A DNA stretch of 25,578 bases, taken from a virus. Shown piece by piece: positions 1 to 6,891 of the stretch. Under the pieces are notes generated by a model, which made no database searches, was not told the DNA's origin, and saw nothing but the letters and a program-made list of their open reading frames with translations. Numbering within the stretch: the first letter of the stretch is position 1; each line of letters starts with the position of its first letter. The position numbers were made by a program, and so were the translations under genes. The stretch lies in IMG/VR virus record IMGVR_UViG_3300035204_001893, positions 1 through 25,578 of that record; one strand, given 5' to 3'.

Positions 1-188
1 TAGTATACTATATTGAAGATGAGGAGCATAGATTGGAAAAACCAAAAGAAGAGTGGTTATTCTTTAACACTGACCAAGACGTTGGATTAATTCCTAGTGG
101 GTACGTGTGGGTTATAGGTGACAACAGAGACATAACTTGGTTCGGTAAAATCAAAATTGAAGACATAAAAGGTCTAGTTATTTTATAA
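1..188 (+). CDS. Signal peptidase I (S26 family), C-terminal fragment
   Basis: The 5' end lies outside the window; the frame is open from base 3 to the TAA at 186-188 and gives about 61 residues. It contains PSGYVWVIGDNRDITWFG, followed by a KIKIEDIKGLV tail. This matches the last conserved boxes of type I signal peptidases (GDNRD...S...G.V....I.G), which close the catalytic beta fold. The catalytic Ser and Lys are upstream and cannot be checked. The family removes signal peptides from Sec-exported proteins at the inner membrane. The stop overlaps the next ATG by one base (TAATG), so the two genes are translationally coupled. The window also encodes several proteins with signal peptides, a plausible reason for a phage to carry this gene (inference). 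Confidence 0.75.
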   Translation, partial: VYYIEDEEHRLEKPKEEWLFFNTDQDVGLIPSGYVWVIGDNRDITWFGKIKIEDIKGLVIL

Positions 189-430
189 TGAAAGAGAAAG
201 TCGCAGAGGTAACGGTTAATTCATTAATTATAGATATATATAAAAATTGTGACAGAGATTCTTATTACCCAAAAGATCATTGGTGGGGTTACAAGGTCTT
301 TGTTTACGATGGTTTAAGCGATGTGTCTGAGCAAGAAGTTCAAAAAATAATGGAATATTTATATGACGAAGGCTTCATCCCCGATAGGCGAGTGGAGTAC
401 GAAATTGTGAAGGGCGAAGATTTTTTATAA
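188..430 (+). CDS. Hypothetical protein, 80 aa
   Basis: A small acidic protein with the start codon overlapping the signal peptidase stop by one base, hence very likely in the same operon. It has no signal peptide, TM segment or cysteine pair. The C-terminal half is predicted by eye to be mixed helix/strand (QEVQKIMEYLYDEGF, then VEYEIVKGEDF). I do not recognise the family. It ends 10 bp before the convergent gene at 441-653 and no clear bidirectional terminator is visible between them. Confidence 0.7.
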   Translation: MKEKVAEVTVNSLIIDIYKNCDRDSYYPKDHWWGYKVFVYDGLSDVSEQEVQKIMEYLYDEGFIPDRRVEYEIVKGEDFL

Positions 431-440
431 CAAGTTAAAA

Positions 441-653
441 TCACCACAAAATAAAACAATTATTTTCTTCGTAATCCCAGTCTGTCCAATTTAAGTCTTC
501 CGCGCCCTTCGCTTTTCTTCTCTTATTTTGAGAATAACACACCGCCGCACGCTGCTTCTGCTCAGGGAATTCTGATATCATGTCTGGGTCGCTCATGCAG
601 TTGGATATAAACGAATCCTTATCTTGGCCTTTTCTTGGTGATGGTAGCGGCAT
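441..653 (-). CDS. Small phage protein with FISxCMSDP...EFPxQKQRxAVCYSQ motif, 70 aa
   Basis: The N-terminal half (MPLPSPRKGQDKDSFISNCM, then SDPDMISEFPEQKQRAAVCYSQ) is a motif I know from many phage proteins, often standing alone or at the N-terminus of head-protease/structural polypeptides. Its molecular role is unknown. The C-terminus is acidic and aromatic (NWTDWDYEENN). The gene lies beyond the minus-strand terminator at 677-730, so it either has its own promoter or relies on read-through; no good -35/-10 pair was seen in the 40 bp upstream. The motif is one of the better phage markers in the window. Confidence 0.75.
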   Translation of the reverse strand: MPLPSPRKGQDKDSFISNCMSDPDMISEFPEQKQRAAVCYSQNKRRKAKGAEDLNWTDWDYEENNCFILW

Positions 654-676
654 TTTAATAAATTACACTGTGTGTT

Positions 677-730
677 TGGAGGGGGGAAAAGGGCGTGGCG
701 CGATTTTACTCACGCCACGCCGGGCCTCCA
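677..730 (-). terminator. Compound hairpin, probable intrinsic terminator (minus strand)
   Basis: A perfect 9-bp stem (GGCGTGGCG 692-700 with CGCCACGCC 713-721) has a 12-nt loop. A second 6-bp pair, TGGAGG 677-682 with CCTCCA 725-730, encloses it across an internal loop. Read on the minus strand the inner stem is followed by TTTT. It lies just downstream of the glycosyltransferase at 749-1633 and would end the long minus-strand operon. The outer arm is unusual for a simple terminator. Confidence 0.7.
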
Positions 731-748
731 CCTTTACTCCCCTTAGCT

Positions 749-1633
749 CTAACGAGTCGCCTCTATTAATTTCGATAGCTGATCTGTAATTGGCATTTGA
801 CGAAACAATTCGTAATGTTTACGCGCGATCTCTTCTCGGTCTGATCTGTTTAAGGTTTCTTCACAAAGCTCTATTACATCATCAAATTTTAATGCGTGGA
901 GATAACAATCCGACAACCACCCCATGTCATCAGTTTCCTCGCCCACAACCAAGCCACGATTATTTAATAAGTAAGTAACTCTGCCCCACGCTAGGTGGGC
1001 GTCGTCTTCAGTTTGATTAATAGATAAATTAATTTTTGCCCTAGCGATTGCGTCATTTCTGTAAACAGACCCAGCCTTACCATCTAACCACACAACGTTA
1101 TAGTTTTTGCTATCGAGTCTCGTTAAAAACTTTTTCCTCCACTCTGTTAGCGAGCCAAAAAAAAGAAAATCAATATCTTTATTTTTTTTATGGGTAATAT
1201 TTTCCAAACAAGCCGCGTAGCCTCCTTCCCAAAAAGCGTAATCGACCCCAAGAAAATCAAGCTGAGAGGTATTACTTGGCACAGCTTCCCAAACTTTTTG
1301 AGCTCCCTTCATTAAAGGAAGATAAAAATTATCAAACTGGTCTCTAGCTGCTTCCTTATAGGCGGGGGCGGCATTTACATATCTCGTGTTGTTCTTGAAA
1401 ATTTCAGACTGTAAAACAATATAATCTAAGTCTTTTAATTTCTCCACTACGTCTGTTTCGGTTATTAAGTGACCCCCAATAATAATGTTTGTTCTATCTA
1501 GATAAAGATGATTTTTAGAAATTACGCAATTATGACCAAGCTCCGTTAGACCTCCATCTATAAGCCTTATGAGGTCATAAAGGAGGTGCTCATAGGGGTT
1601 CTCCCCTGTGATGTATGCGATATTAAATTTCAC
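749..1633 (-). CDS. Glycosyltransferase-like protein (GT-B fold, CgeB-like), 294 aa
   Basis: The start MKFNIAYITGENPYEHLLYDL and the second-half pattern DIDFLFFGSLTEWRKKFLTRL (residues about 153-173), followed by NLSINQTEDDAHLAWGRVTYLL and NRGLVVGEE (about 202-234), resemble GT-B glycosyltransferases of the CgeB/phage type, with a nucleotide-sugar binding second Rossmann domain. There is no signal peptide. It follows the exported protease gene after a 4-bp gap, so it is co-transcribed. Donor and acceptor cannot be named. It is one of five glycosyltransferase-like genes in the window, so a role in modifying a virion or host glycan is likely (inference). Confidence 0.65.
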   Translation of the reverse strand: MKFNIAYITGENPYEHLLYDLIRLIDGGLTELGHNCVISKNHLYLDRTNIIIGGHLITETDVVEKLKDLDYIVLQSEIFKNNTRYVNAAPAYKEAARDQFDNFYLPLMKGAQKVWEAVPSNTSQLDFLGVDYAFWEGGYAACLENITHKKNKDIDFLFFGSLTEWRKKFLTRLDSKNYNVVWLDGKAGSVYRNDAIARAKINLSINQTEDDAHLAWGRVTYLLNNRGLVVGEETDDMGWLSDCYLHALKFDDVIELCEETLNRSDREEIARKHYELFRQMPITDQLSKLIEATR

Positions 1634-1637
1634 ATTC

Positions 1638-2636
1638 TTAATGCTTCTCCATGGTTTTGAAAAGCTCTGGCTGAGTCTTTAAAAAGTTCGGGCGTCCGTC
1701 CTCATACTTGGGGTAAACCCTAAGCATAAAGGGGAACTTTTTAGTCTCTGCGTTGTCTTCTGTGTTTTCTTCCTCTTCTGACTCCTTCTTACTTTTAGGT
1801 TCGTGTTCGATTGGTAACTTTTTAAGCTCATCTCCCGTTGGCATGTCAACCTCAGCATCTAAGGCCCACATAATTTTATGTTTCTCGCAATAATCTTGCA
1901 TTCTTCTCACGGGTACGATAAGGTTAAACCCTTCGCCGGCACCTCTTACCAACATGCCAATATATTTTGCATCAGATTTTAGGTACACACCACCCCCACT
2001 ACTTCCCGGGAAAGCCGTGACCGTCGTCTGATCGAACACGTGCTTATTTAAAGACTTGATTATCCTACCGTGCTGAGAATAAATACCATCTGTCATACTG
2101 CTCGCACCCATTTGACCCAATAAAGAGCCAACATGCAAAAGATCTGTTCCTAACGTGGGGATTTTTTTATCAAGATAAAATGTAACAGTGTCTGTTACAA
2201 AATTGTATTTCCTTATTCGTAATAAGGCTAAGTCGTGTCCATCCTGAGCGTCACTATACTTTAAAACTTCTGCGTCCATTTGGAGACGACCGACAGTTCT
2301 ACCGGCTTGGCGAATTTCTTTAACCACCATCGGGTCTTTAAACTCTACGATTGTTTTGGGCGTGCCATTGACTACCGTTTTTCTTGTTTTCCTAAGGTTA
2401 TCTATGACGTGCGCGGCAGTCCACACGAAATTGACTTGATTACCTTTTGCGTCTTTTCTAGTAAAAATTACACCTGAACCCTCTCCCACGGAGAAGTCGC
2501 CCTCCGACCTAATAGTAACAGAAACATTCTGAAGGTGTTCCGCAGTGTTTTTAGCAATAACAGCGGGGTTTTTCTCGGCTGCGAACGATGACGTTACGAT
2601 GGCGAGACCAAGGATGGTAGACGATAGAGTTTTCAT
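1638..2636 (-). CDS. Exported trypsin-like serine protease (S1 family), 332 aa
   Basis: A Sec signal peptide covers residues 1-20 (MKTLSSTILGLAIVTSSFAA, likely cleavage after SFAA). The catalytic triad is visible: His76 in VWTAAHVIDN, Asp135 in DGHDLALLRI and Ser213 in PGSSGGGVY. Spacing and the GSSGG motif fit chymotrypsin-like/HtrA-type trypsin domains. There is no PDZ domain; the C-terminus (about 270-332) is a charged, Glu-rich linker followed by a short tail. The product should be periplasmic or secreted, where it could attack host envelope proteins or process phage proteins (inference). An AGGGA Shine-Dalgarno lies 5 nt before ATG, and a TATAAT (2652-2657, minus) with a poor -35 lies just upstream, so it may have its own promoter. 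Confidence 0.85.
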   Translation of the reverse strand: MKTLSSTILGLAIVTSSFAAEKNPAVIAKNTAEHLQNVSVTIRSEGDFSVGEGSGVIFTRKDAKGNQVNFVWTAAHVIDNLRKTRKTVVNGTPKTIVEFKDPMVVKEIRQAGRTVGRLQMDAEVLKYSDAQDGHDLALLRIRKYNFVTDTVTFYLDKKIPTLGTDLLHVGSLLGQMGASSMTDGIYSQHGRIIKSLNKHVFDQTTVTAFPGSSGGGVYLKSDAKYIGMLVRGAGEGFNLIVPVRRMQDYCEKHKIMWALDAEVDMPTGDELKKLPIEHEPKSKKESEEEENTEDNAETKKFPFMLRVYPKYEDGRPNFLKTQPELFKTMEKH

Positions 2637-2686
2637 ATTTTCCCTAAATTTATTATAGTAAACTTGAATAAAAAATTAAAAAACTT

Positions 2687-3439
2687 TTATAGCTCTATGT
2701 CTTTTGAATGAATTAACTCGCCTCGAGTCGGTATATTATAGCAAGCTTCTGTTCGTTTCAATGCCTCAGCCACGGGTAAATAAGTAAGGTAATCATTTAT
2801 CTTTGAATCTGGTGTGCAAGATATAACTTCTACGCCGTAAGCTGAAGAGGCGTTGGAAAAAAATTTCCAGAACTCAACCAACTCCTTATACAATAAAGCG
2901 TTTGCGCTTTTATTTCTTTCTGAGAGTTTTATATTTCGGTCATGATAATCACCCTTATCTAAACTAAGATCGCAACCTATTAGATGGATTCTTTTTACAC
3001 CCATCCAAAGTATAATCTGAAGAGCAGAGGCTACAACATTACCTTGCCATATGAAAGTCATGTCCTCTTTAATGTTGAAAATGTTTTCTCTCGGGCCTTC
3101 TGCGAGATCAGCGAAGTACAAATTAAAACAATCTTTTAGCTCTCTCCCCTCGCATAAAATGTGCTGGTATCCGCCTCGCATTACTTTTATGAAGGGCTCC
3201 CAAAATACAGATCTGTTATAGCAGTGCGGGTGATCCATACCGAACCATATGTCTGGACGAACATAAGGGTAAGCATTATTTAATGCTATTTTTAGTACGT
3301 TTGGTTTATTTAAGACCTCGGGGTTTAAATACCTTAAAGAAGGACCGGGGCAACAAATATAAGCGTCCATTTCAATCCGCCCTTTATAAAAGGAGCAGGT
3401 AGACATCTTACCGTCATCTGTGTACCTCCACAAAGACAT
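2687..3439 (-). CDS. MptE-like / DUF115-type protein, 250 aa
   Basis: The CPGPSLRYLN motif (about residues 31-40), LKIALNNAYPYVRPDIWFGMDHP and later MGVKRIHLIGCDLSLDKGDYH fit the DUF115/6-hydroxymethylpterin-diphosphokinase MptE-like family. This fold is shared with some sialyltransferase-like enzymes and occurs in phage and surface-glycan loci. Pterin activity is not implied; nucleotide-sugar or glycan chemistry is at least as likely given the neighbours. An alternative start is Met24 (MDAYICCPGPSL), which would put the motif close to the N-terminus; I kept the longer start because the first 23 residues look coding. It begins 2 nt after the zincin stop codon, so it belongs to the glmS operon. 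Confidence 0.65.
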   Translation of the reverse strand: MSLWRYTDDGKMSTCSFYKGRIEMDAYICCPGPSLRYLNPEVLNKPNVLKIALNNAYPYVRPDIWFGMDHPHCYNRSVFWEPFIKVMRGGYQHILCEGRELKDCFNLYFADLAEGPRENIFNIKEDMTFIWQGNVVASALQIILWMGVKRIHLIGCDLSLDKGDYHDRNIKLSERNKSANALLYKELVEFWKFFSNASSAYGVEVISCTPDSKINDYLTYLPVAEALKRTEACYNIPTRGELIHSKDIEL

Positions 3440-3441
3440 AA

Positions 3442-3747
3442 TTACTTTTCAACTCGTCGCCACTTTTTTTCATTATACAAAAATCTACTCACTGCATCTG
3501 AGAACTTTTTAACATCCTTCTCTGACTTGTCCCAAAAAAAAGCATGAGCAAACTCATGTATTGCTGTGTTTAGCTGAGTCTGATCTGTTCTGTGAGGGTT
3601 AATTTGTATCTTCGGGTTAGGCAAGCTTGGGTTAGTGCATACACCATCGCAATCTTCCCCGTAAATATTTTTGTTAGGTTTTCTGAAAACAACCTCCACT
3701 TCTTTACCGGAGGCATTTTTAAATTTAAAATTCTTTTTCTTTTTCAT
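3442..3747 (-). CDS. Small zincin-type putative metallopeptidase (HEFAH), 101 aa
   Basis: The motif TAIHEFAHAFFWD (HExxH at about residues 64-68) marks a zinc-metallopeptidase core. The basic N-terminus (MKKKKNFKFKN) and lack of a signal peptide indicate a cytoplasmic protein. Small HExxH proteins of this size, SprT- or M78-like, are common in large marine phages, but the substrate is unknown. The ATG overlaps the GlmS stop (ATGA, 3744-3747), so translation is coupled to glmS. The third zinc ligand is not evident; catalytic activity is an inference from the motif only. Confidence 0.7.
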   Translation of the reverse strand: MKKKKNFKFKNASGKEVEVVFRKPNKNIYGEDCDGVCTNPSLPNPKIQINPHRTDQTQLNTAIHEFAHAFFWDKSEKDVKKFSDAVSRFLYNEKKWRRVEK

Positions 3748-5570
3748 TCTACGGTTACTGATTTTGCTAAGTTTCTCGGCTTGTCCACGTTTAACTGTTT
3801 TATTTCAGCTAAATAAAGTGGAATTAACTGCATAGGTATAGTCGCTAGTATAGGTAAAATATAATCCTTAGCTTTAGGAATTTCAATTGAATAATCATAA
3901 CAATCTTTGGGGACTTTTTGACCACGGTGTTTTATCAAGACGACTCTACCCCTACGAGATTTTATCTCTTTCATCGATGTAATGTTCTTCTCTTTCATTC
4001 CCCTCTCTGGGGCAACAAAGATATACATATCACACATGTGAGCAATGGGGCCGTGTTTTAGTTCTCCGGTTGGATAGCCGTGAGTAGATATATAACACAA
4101 CTCTTTCAATTTTAGCGCGCCTTCTAGAGCTATCGGGTACATGTATTGCCTGCCTAAAAAGGTACAAGCTGACACCATCTGCTGCGCGCAAGCTACTTTT
4201 CGACAGTTCTCTTTACACAACTCAAGGGTGTCTTCAACTAGCTTGGGAAGATACCTCAGTTGTTTTATGTAATCTTTAGACTCTATTGAGCTTAACTTAT
4301 TTTTTCGACCCAACAATACGGCCAACATTAAAATTAAAGTTACTTGAGAGGTGAAGGCTTTGGTGGACGCTACCGATACCTCTTGACCTACTCTTTGATA
4401 TATTCCTTCTTCTACTTGCCTAGCTATGCTGCTCATGACCGTGTTTGTAATAGCTATGGCATTTACCCCTTTATCTTGGGCCTCTCGAACAGCAAATAAG
4501 GTATCTATGGTTTCACCTGATTGAGAAATTGCTATAACGAGTGTTCCTTCTTCGGTCGGATTGTTTTTATATCTATACTCCGAGGATATCTCTACGCTTG
4601 CGGGTATACCAGCAATGTTTTCCATATAATACTTACCCAGTAACCCGGCGTGATAAGCCGTACCACAACCCAAAAAAACGATGCGCTTAATTTCTTTATC
4701 TGTATCTATCCCGCCAAATACGACAGAGGAATAGTCCTTACTAAACCTACCTCTGGTCGAGTCCCTAATGCAGTCTGCTTGTTCGAAAATTTCCTTCTCT
4801 AAAAAGGTAGAATATTCACCGAGCTTCGCTTTCTGTTTGCGGGGTTTGATTCTCTTAGATAAGCTAAAATTGTCGATCTCCCTCTCTGTTTCCAAATTGT
4901 AAACCTTAAAATCTTTTTTTGTAATCCGCGTGATCTGATCATCTTCTAAATAAACTATTTTATTTACGTGCGAGGGTATGGCTGAGGCATCACTAGCTAA
5001 AAAATATTCATTATCGTGCACCCCCACTACCAATGGGGAACTTCTTCTTGCGCCGTATAAAACTTCCCCTGATTCATCTTTGAATAAAATAGCTAACCCG
5101 AAAGTTCCCTCGACCTGAGCAAGCGCGGATTTTATAGAATCTAAGGGGTCGTTAGTGGTCTTGTGGTAAAAGGAAATTAAATTAGCAAGAACCTCTGAGT
5201 CCGTATCTCCATAAAATTCATAATTATCCCTAAGTAAAATTTCTTTTATCTCCTCTGAGTTTTCTACAACCCCGTTGTGAACTAAGTAAACCTTCTCGTC
5301 TTGACAGTGATGTGGGTGAGTATTTTCGGTATTAACTTCCCCGTGTGTAGCCCAACGGGTATGTCCTACACCGCACCCTGAAGGAAATTTAATAATTTTG
5401 AGATCGGAAGGCGGACCAATAGTTTTGAAAAGTCTAAATTCATTCCAGCCTTTGTTGACTAGAGCTATCCCACAAGAATCGTACCCCCTATATTCTAAAC
5501 ACTTTAGACCGTCGTGTATTACGCTTCCTGCGTCACTACTCTCGCCTATGTAACCTATAATCCCGCACAT
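3744..5570 (-). CDS. glmS: Glutamine--fructose-6-phosphate aminotransferase (isomerizing), 608 aa
   Basis: Full length compared with bacterial GlmS (about 609 aa). The N-terminal nucleophile is MCGIIGYIG with Cys2. The glutaminase domain (about 1-240) carries GHTRWATHG, HNGVVENSEEI and GDTDSEV. The two SIS domains (about 290-600) carry GCGTAYHAG, ISQSGETIDTL, VASTKAFTSQ and HGYPTGELKHGPIA, and the protein ends in the canonical NLAKSVTVE. The enzyme makes glucosamine-6-phosphate from fructose-6-P and glutamine, the first committed step to UDP-GlcNAc. All key motifs are intact, so it should be active. A TATTAT box (5579-5584, minus) lies 8 nt before ATG with only a weak TTATAT at -35, so the mRNA may be leaderless. 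It leads the operon glmS-zincin-MptE-like. No ribozyme or riboswitch is visible in the 44 bp upstream. Confidence 0.97.
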   Translation of the reverse strand: MCGIIGYIGESSDAGSVIHDGLKCLEYRGYDSCGIALVNKGWNEFRLFKTIGPPSDLKIIKFPSGCGVGHTRWATHGEVNTENTHPHHCQDEKVYLVHNGVVENSEEIKEILLRDNYEFYGDTDSEVLANLISFYHKTTNDPLDSIKSALAQVEGTFGLAILFKDESGEVLYGARRSSPLVVGVHDNEYFLASDASAIPSHVNKIVYLEDDQITRITKKDFKVYNLETEREIDNFSLSKRIKPRKQKAKLGEYSTFLEKEIFEQADCIRDSTRGRFSKDYSSVVFGGIDTDKEIKRIVFLGCGTAYHAGLLGKYYMENIAGIPASVEISSEYRYKNNPTEEGTLVIAISQSGETIDTLFAVREAQDKGVNAIAITNTVMSSIARQVEEGIYQRVGQEVSVASTKAFTSQVTLILMLAVLLGRKNKLSSIESKDYIKQLRYLPKLVEDTLELCKENCRKVACAQQMVSACTFLGRQYMYPIALEGALKLKELCYISTHGYPTGELKHGPIAHMCDMYIFVAPERGMKEKNITSMKEIKSRRGRVVLIKHRGQKVPKDCYDYSIEIPKAKDYILPILATIPMQLIPLYLAEIKQLNVDKPRNLAKSVTVE

Positions 5571-5614
5571 GTTACTTTATAATATAAAAAAAATAAGGGA
5601 AATATAAAATAAAA

Positions 5615-5690
5615 TGGAGCGAGTAGCGGGGGTCGAACCCGCAACCTTGTCGTTGGCAACGACATGCTCTACCAATTGAGCTATACTCGC
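5615..5690 (-). tRNA. tRNA-Gly (anticodon GCC)
   Basis: The minus strand folds as a cloverleaf: acceptor GCGAGTA with TACTCGC, D-arm GCTC...GAGC, anticodon stem TGTCG/CGACA with loop TTGCCAA (anticodon GCC) and T-arm GCGGG-TTCGACC-CCCGC. The discriminator is T and CCA is encoded. It reads GGC/GGU. The genome-encoded CCA fits phage and gamma-proteobacterial style tRNA genes. Confidence 0.95.
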
Positions 5691-5694
5691 AAGA

Positions 5695-5886
5695 CTACTG
5701 ATTTTTAAGCTCGTCTTCAAAGTCTTTTAAACTAATGAATTCGTGCTCTACGATTTTAGTAGGGTAGACTACGGTTTTAGTATTGTAAAGCTGCGTGTAC
5801 TTTTCAGCATCCTCTTTTTTTCTTAGAAACGCTAAGCTTGACCACATTAAATTATTTAGTTGTTGTTTGACTTCGTAAAATTTCAT
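5695..5886 (-). CDS. Hypothetical protein, 63 aa, between tRNA genes
   Basis: I start it at MKFYEVKQQLNNLMWSS (ATG 5884-5886). The frame is open further upstream, but that part would be translated from the 3' half of tRNA-Leu (RVPPRPP), which is spurious. An AGAGG Shine-Dalgarno is placed correctly for the inner ATG. The product is a small charged protein with a helical N-terminal half and KDFEDELKNQ at the end; I do not recognise the family. It lies between tRNA-Leu and tRNA-Gly on the same strand, so it is probably released by tRNA processing. Confidence 0.6.
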   Translation of the reverse strand: MKFYEVKQQLNNLMWSSLAFLRKKEDAEKYTQLYNTKTVVYPTKIVEHEFISLKDFEDELKNQ

Positions 5887-5898
5887 AATTAACCTCTT

Positions 5899-5986
5899 TG
5901 GTGGGCGAGGCGGGACTCGAACCCGCATGGCTTGACCCGCCGACAGATTTTAAGTCTGTTGTGTATACCAATTCCACCACTCACCC
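5899..5986 (-). tRNA. tRNA-Leu (anticodon TAA)
   Basis: Acceptor GGGTGAG pairs with CTCGCCC (one G-U), the D-arm is TGGTGGAATTGGTATACA, the anticodon stem-loop ACAGA-CTTAAAA-TCTGT gives anticodon TAA, and the long type II variable arm and T-arm GCGGG-TTCGAGT-CCCGC are present. Discriminator A and CCA are encoded. It decodes TTA/TTG, frequent codons in this AT-rich sequence. Confidence 0.95.
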
Positions 5987-6035
5987 TATACATTATATTG
6001 TCGCAGTTTCTTGGGGTTCAGTCAATAAATTAATA

Positions 6036-6112
6036 TGGTACTCTCGCTGGGACTCGAACCCAGAACCCTCTGTTTAGAAGACAGATGCTCTATCCAGTTG
6101 AGCTACGAGAGC
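6036..6112 (-). tRNA. tRNA-Arg (anticodon TCT)
   Basis: Acceptor GCTCTCG pairs with CGAGAGT (closing G-U), D-arm GCTCAACTGGATAGAGC, anticodon arm TCTGT-CTTCTAA-ACAGA (anticodon TCT), T-arm CTGGG-TTCGAGT-CCCAG, discriminator A, encoded CCA. It reads AGA/AGG, used heavily in the window's genes. Its 5' end directly abuts the T-run of the terminator at 6113-6154. Confidence 0.95.
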
Positions 6113-6154
6113 AAAAAAATTCGCCACGCGCTATCCAAAAACGCATGACGAATT
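6113..6154 (-). terminator. Intrinsic terminator (minus strand) abutting tRNA-Arg
   Basis: On the minus strand, 6154-6142 pairs with 6130-6118 to give a continuous 13-bp stem (two G-U pairs) with an 11-nt loop, followed by seven U (6119-6113). The G-U positions pair only in the minus-strand RNA, which fixes the orientation. It follows the small membrane-protein gene 6179-6433 and leaves no space before tRNA-Arg, so the tRNAs depend on read-through or an unseen promoter. Confidence 0.8.
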
Positions 6155-6178
6155 AATCCTCTTTACGCAAGAATCGCT

Positions 6179-6433
6179 CTACTCGGAGGGTTCGGTAGAA
6201 ACTTCTTGCGTGGTGGAGGGAGGAGTGGTGGTCGTTGTTGGCTGCGATACAGTTGTTAACTCTTCGCTAGTTACACCATTGGCCTCATCTACTTGCATTT
6301 GAACGCTCGAGTTGAGGTTGACCACCACATACGTTGTAAGACAAAAGTTAACCGCTAACAAGAGCATTGCTGCTCGAGCATATACGGTTTTAACCGTTGT
6401 CAATTTATTATTACTTTCTGTTTTATCTGACAT
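6179..6433 (-). CDS. Small single-pass membrane protein with Thr/Pro-rich tail, 84 aa
   Basis: One TM helix is predicted at about residues 18-41 (ARAAMLLLAVNFCLTTYVVV), preceded by a short charged N-terminus. The C-terminal 30 residues are low complexity (TTVSQPTTTTTPPSTTQEV). No family is recognised. The tail would be outside the cytoplasm if the basic N-terminus stays inside, and such Thr/Pro stretches are typical extracellular linkers (inference). It is a monocistronic unit, with its own promoter (TTGACT 17 nt before TAACAT) and a terminator at 6113-6154. No Shine-Dalgarno is present and the predicted +1 is 2-3 nt before ATG. Confidence 0.7.
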   Translation of the reverse strand: MSDKTESNNKLTTVKTVYARAAMLLLAVNFCLTTYVVVNLNSSVQMQVDEANGVTSEELTTVSQPTTTTTPPSTTQEVSTEPSE

Positions 6434-6471
6434 ATTAACACTATGTTAATTCATTGTTGCTATTCAGTCAA
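6434..6471 (-). promoter_or_regulatory. Promoter for the 6179-6433 gene, with start-site dyad
   Basis: Minus strand: -35 TTGACT (6471-6466), 17-nt spacer, -10 TAACAT (6448-6443), predicted +1 at about 6436, ATG at 6433. A perfect dyad ATTAACA-N3-TGTTAAT (6434-6450) covers the -10 box and abuts the ATG. The -35 directly follows the T-run of the hsp20 terminator. Confidence 0.6.
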
Positions 6472-6473
6472 GT

Positions 6474-6502
6474 AAAAAAATCACCGCAATTTCTCGCGGT
6501 GA
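6474..6502 (-). terminator. Intrinsic terminator of hsp20
   Basis: Perfect 7-bp stem TCACCGC (6481-6487) / GCGGTGA (6496-6502) with an 8-nt loop. On the minus strand it is followed by seven T (6480-6474). It lies 8 bp after the hsp20 stop codon. Confidence 0.9.
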
Positions 6503-6509
6503 AGTTTTA

Positions 6510-6860
6510 TTAATTTATTTTAATATCCACAGGTTTAGATTCCTGCTTCTTGTTAATTTTAAGGTATAAAATACCATCTTCATAACGAGCTACGGGGGAG
6601 CTCGTGTCTGCCTTCTTAGGGACTTGAAAATTCTTAGCATATTTCGTGCCACCCTTCTCTGATGTTACTTTAAGTAAGCCATCCTCAAGGGAAACTTTAA
6701 TATCCTCTCTTTTTGTACCGGCTAAATTTACTTCAAATTGATAACCGTCTTTTGTTTCTTTATGATCCGGATTAGAATGATCAAGTTCTAAATCATCGAA
6801 TAAATTCCACAGACTATGTAGTCTGTCCGCTCTGTTGTTTAATCTAATTGTAGTTAACAT
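6510..6860 (-). CDS. Small heat-shock protein, Hsp20/alpha-crystallin family, 116 aa
   Basis: An alpha-crystallin domain fills residues about 32-116: DGYQFEVNLAGTKREDIKVSLEDG, LLKVTSEK, then ARYEDGILYLKINKK, which is the family's A-x-x-x-n-G-v-L signature. It is an ATP-independent holdase for unfolding proteins. The N-terminal region is short and the IxI tail reduced to VDIKIN, consistent with short phage forms found in cyanophages and other T4-like marine phages. There is no clear Shine-Dalgarno; a TTGAGT 35 nt upstream and an RpoN-like site (6874-6890) lie in the 31-bp gap to the previous gene. A terminator follows it. Confidence 0.93.
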   Translation of the reverse strand: MLTTIRLNNRADRLHSLWNLFDDLELDHSNPDHKETKDGYQFEVNLAGTKREDIKVSLEDGLLKVTSEKGGTKYAKNFQVPKKADTSSPVARYEDGILYLKINKKQESKPVDIKIN

Positions 6861-6873
6861 AACAACTTACCGG

Positions 6874-6890
6874 AGCAAGTATCATGCCAA
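6874..6890 (-). promoter_or_regulatory. Sigma-54-like promoter match upstream of hsp20 (tentative)
   Basis: The minus strand reads TTGGCATGATACTTGCT. Against YTGGCACGRNNNTTGCW it has one mismatch and the exact GG-N10-GC spacing. Predicted +1 is about 6863, 3 nt before the ATG. An alternative reading is the window's own TTGAGT box (6895-6890), 35 nt before ATG but with a poor -10 (CGGTAA). Confidence 0.35.
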
Positions 6891-6891
6891 C

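Noticed and set aside
580-789. Plus-strand ORF of 69 aa
   Set aside because: It runs antisense over the conserved phage motif gene and through the terminator hairpin; composition is not protein-like.
5887-5928. N-terminal extension MRVRVPPRPPKRLI of the 63-aa protein
   Set aside because: These codons overlap the 3' end of tRNA-Leu, and a good AGAGG site supports the inner ATG at 5886.
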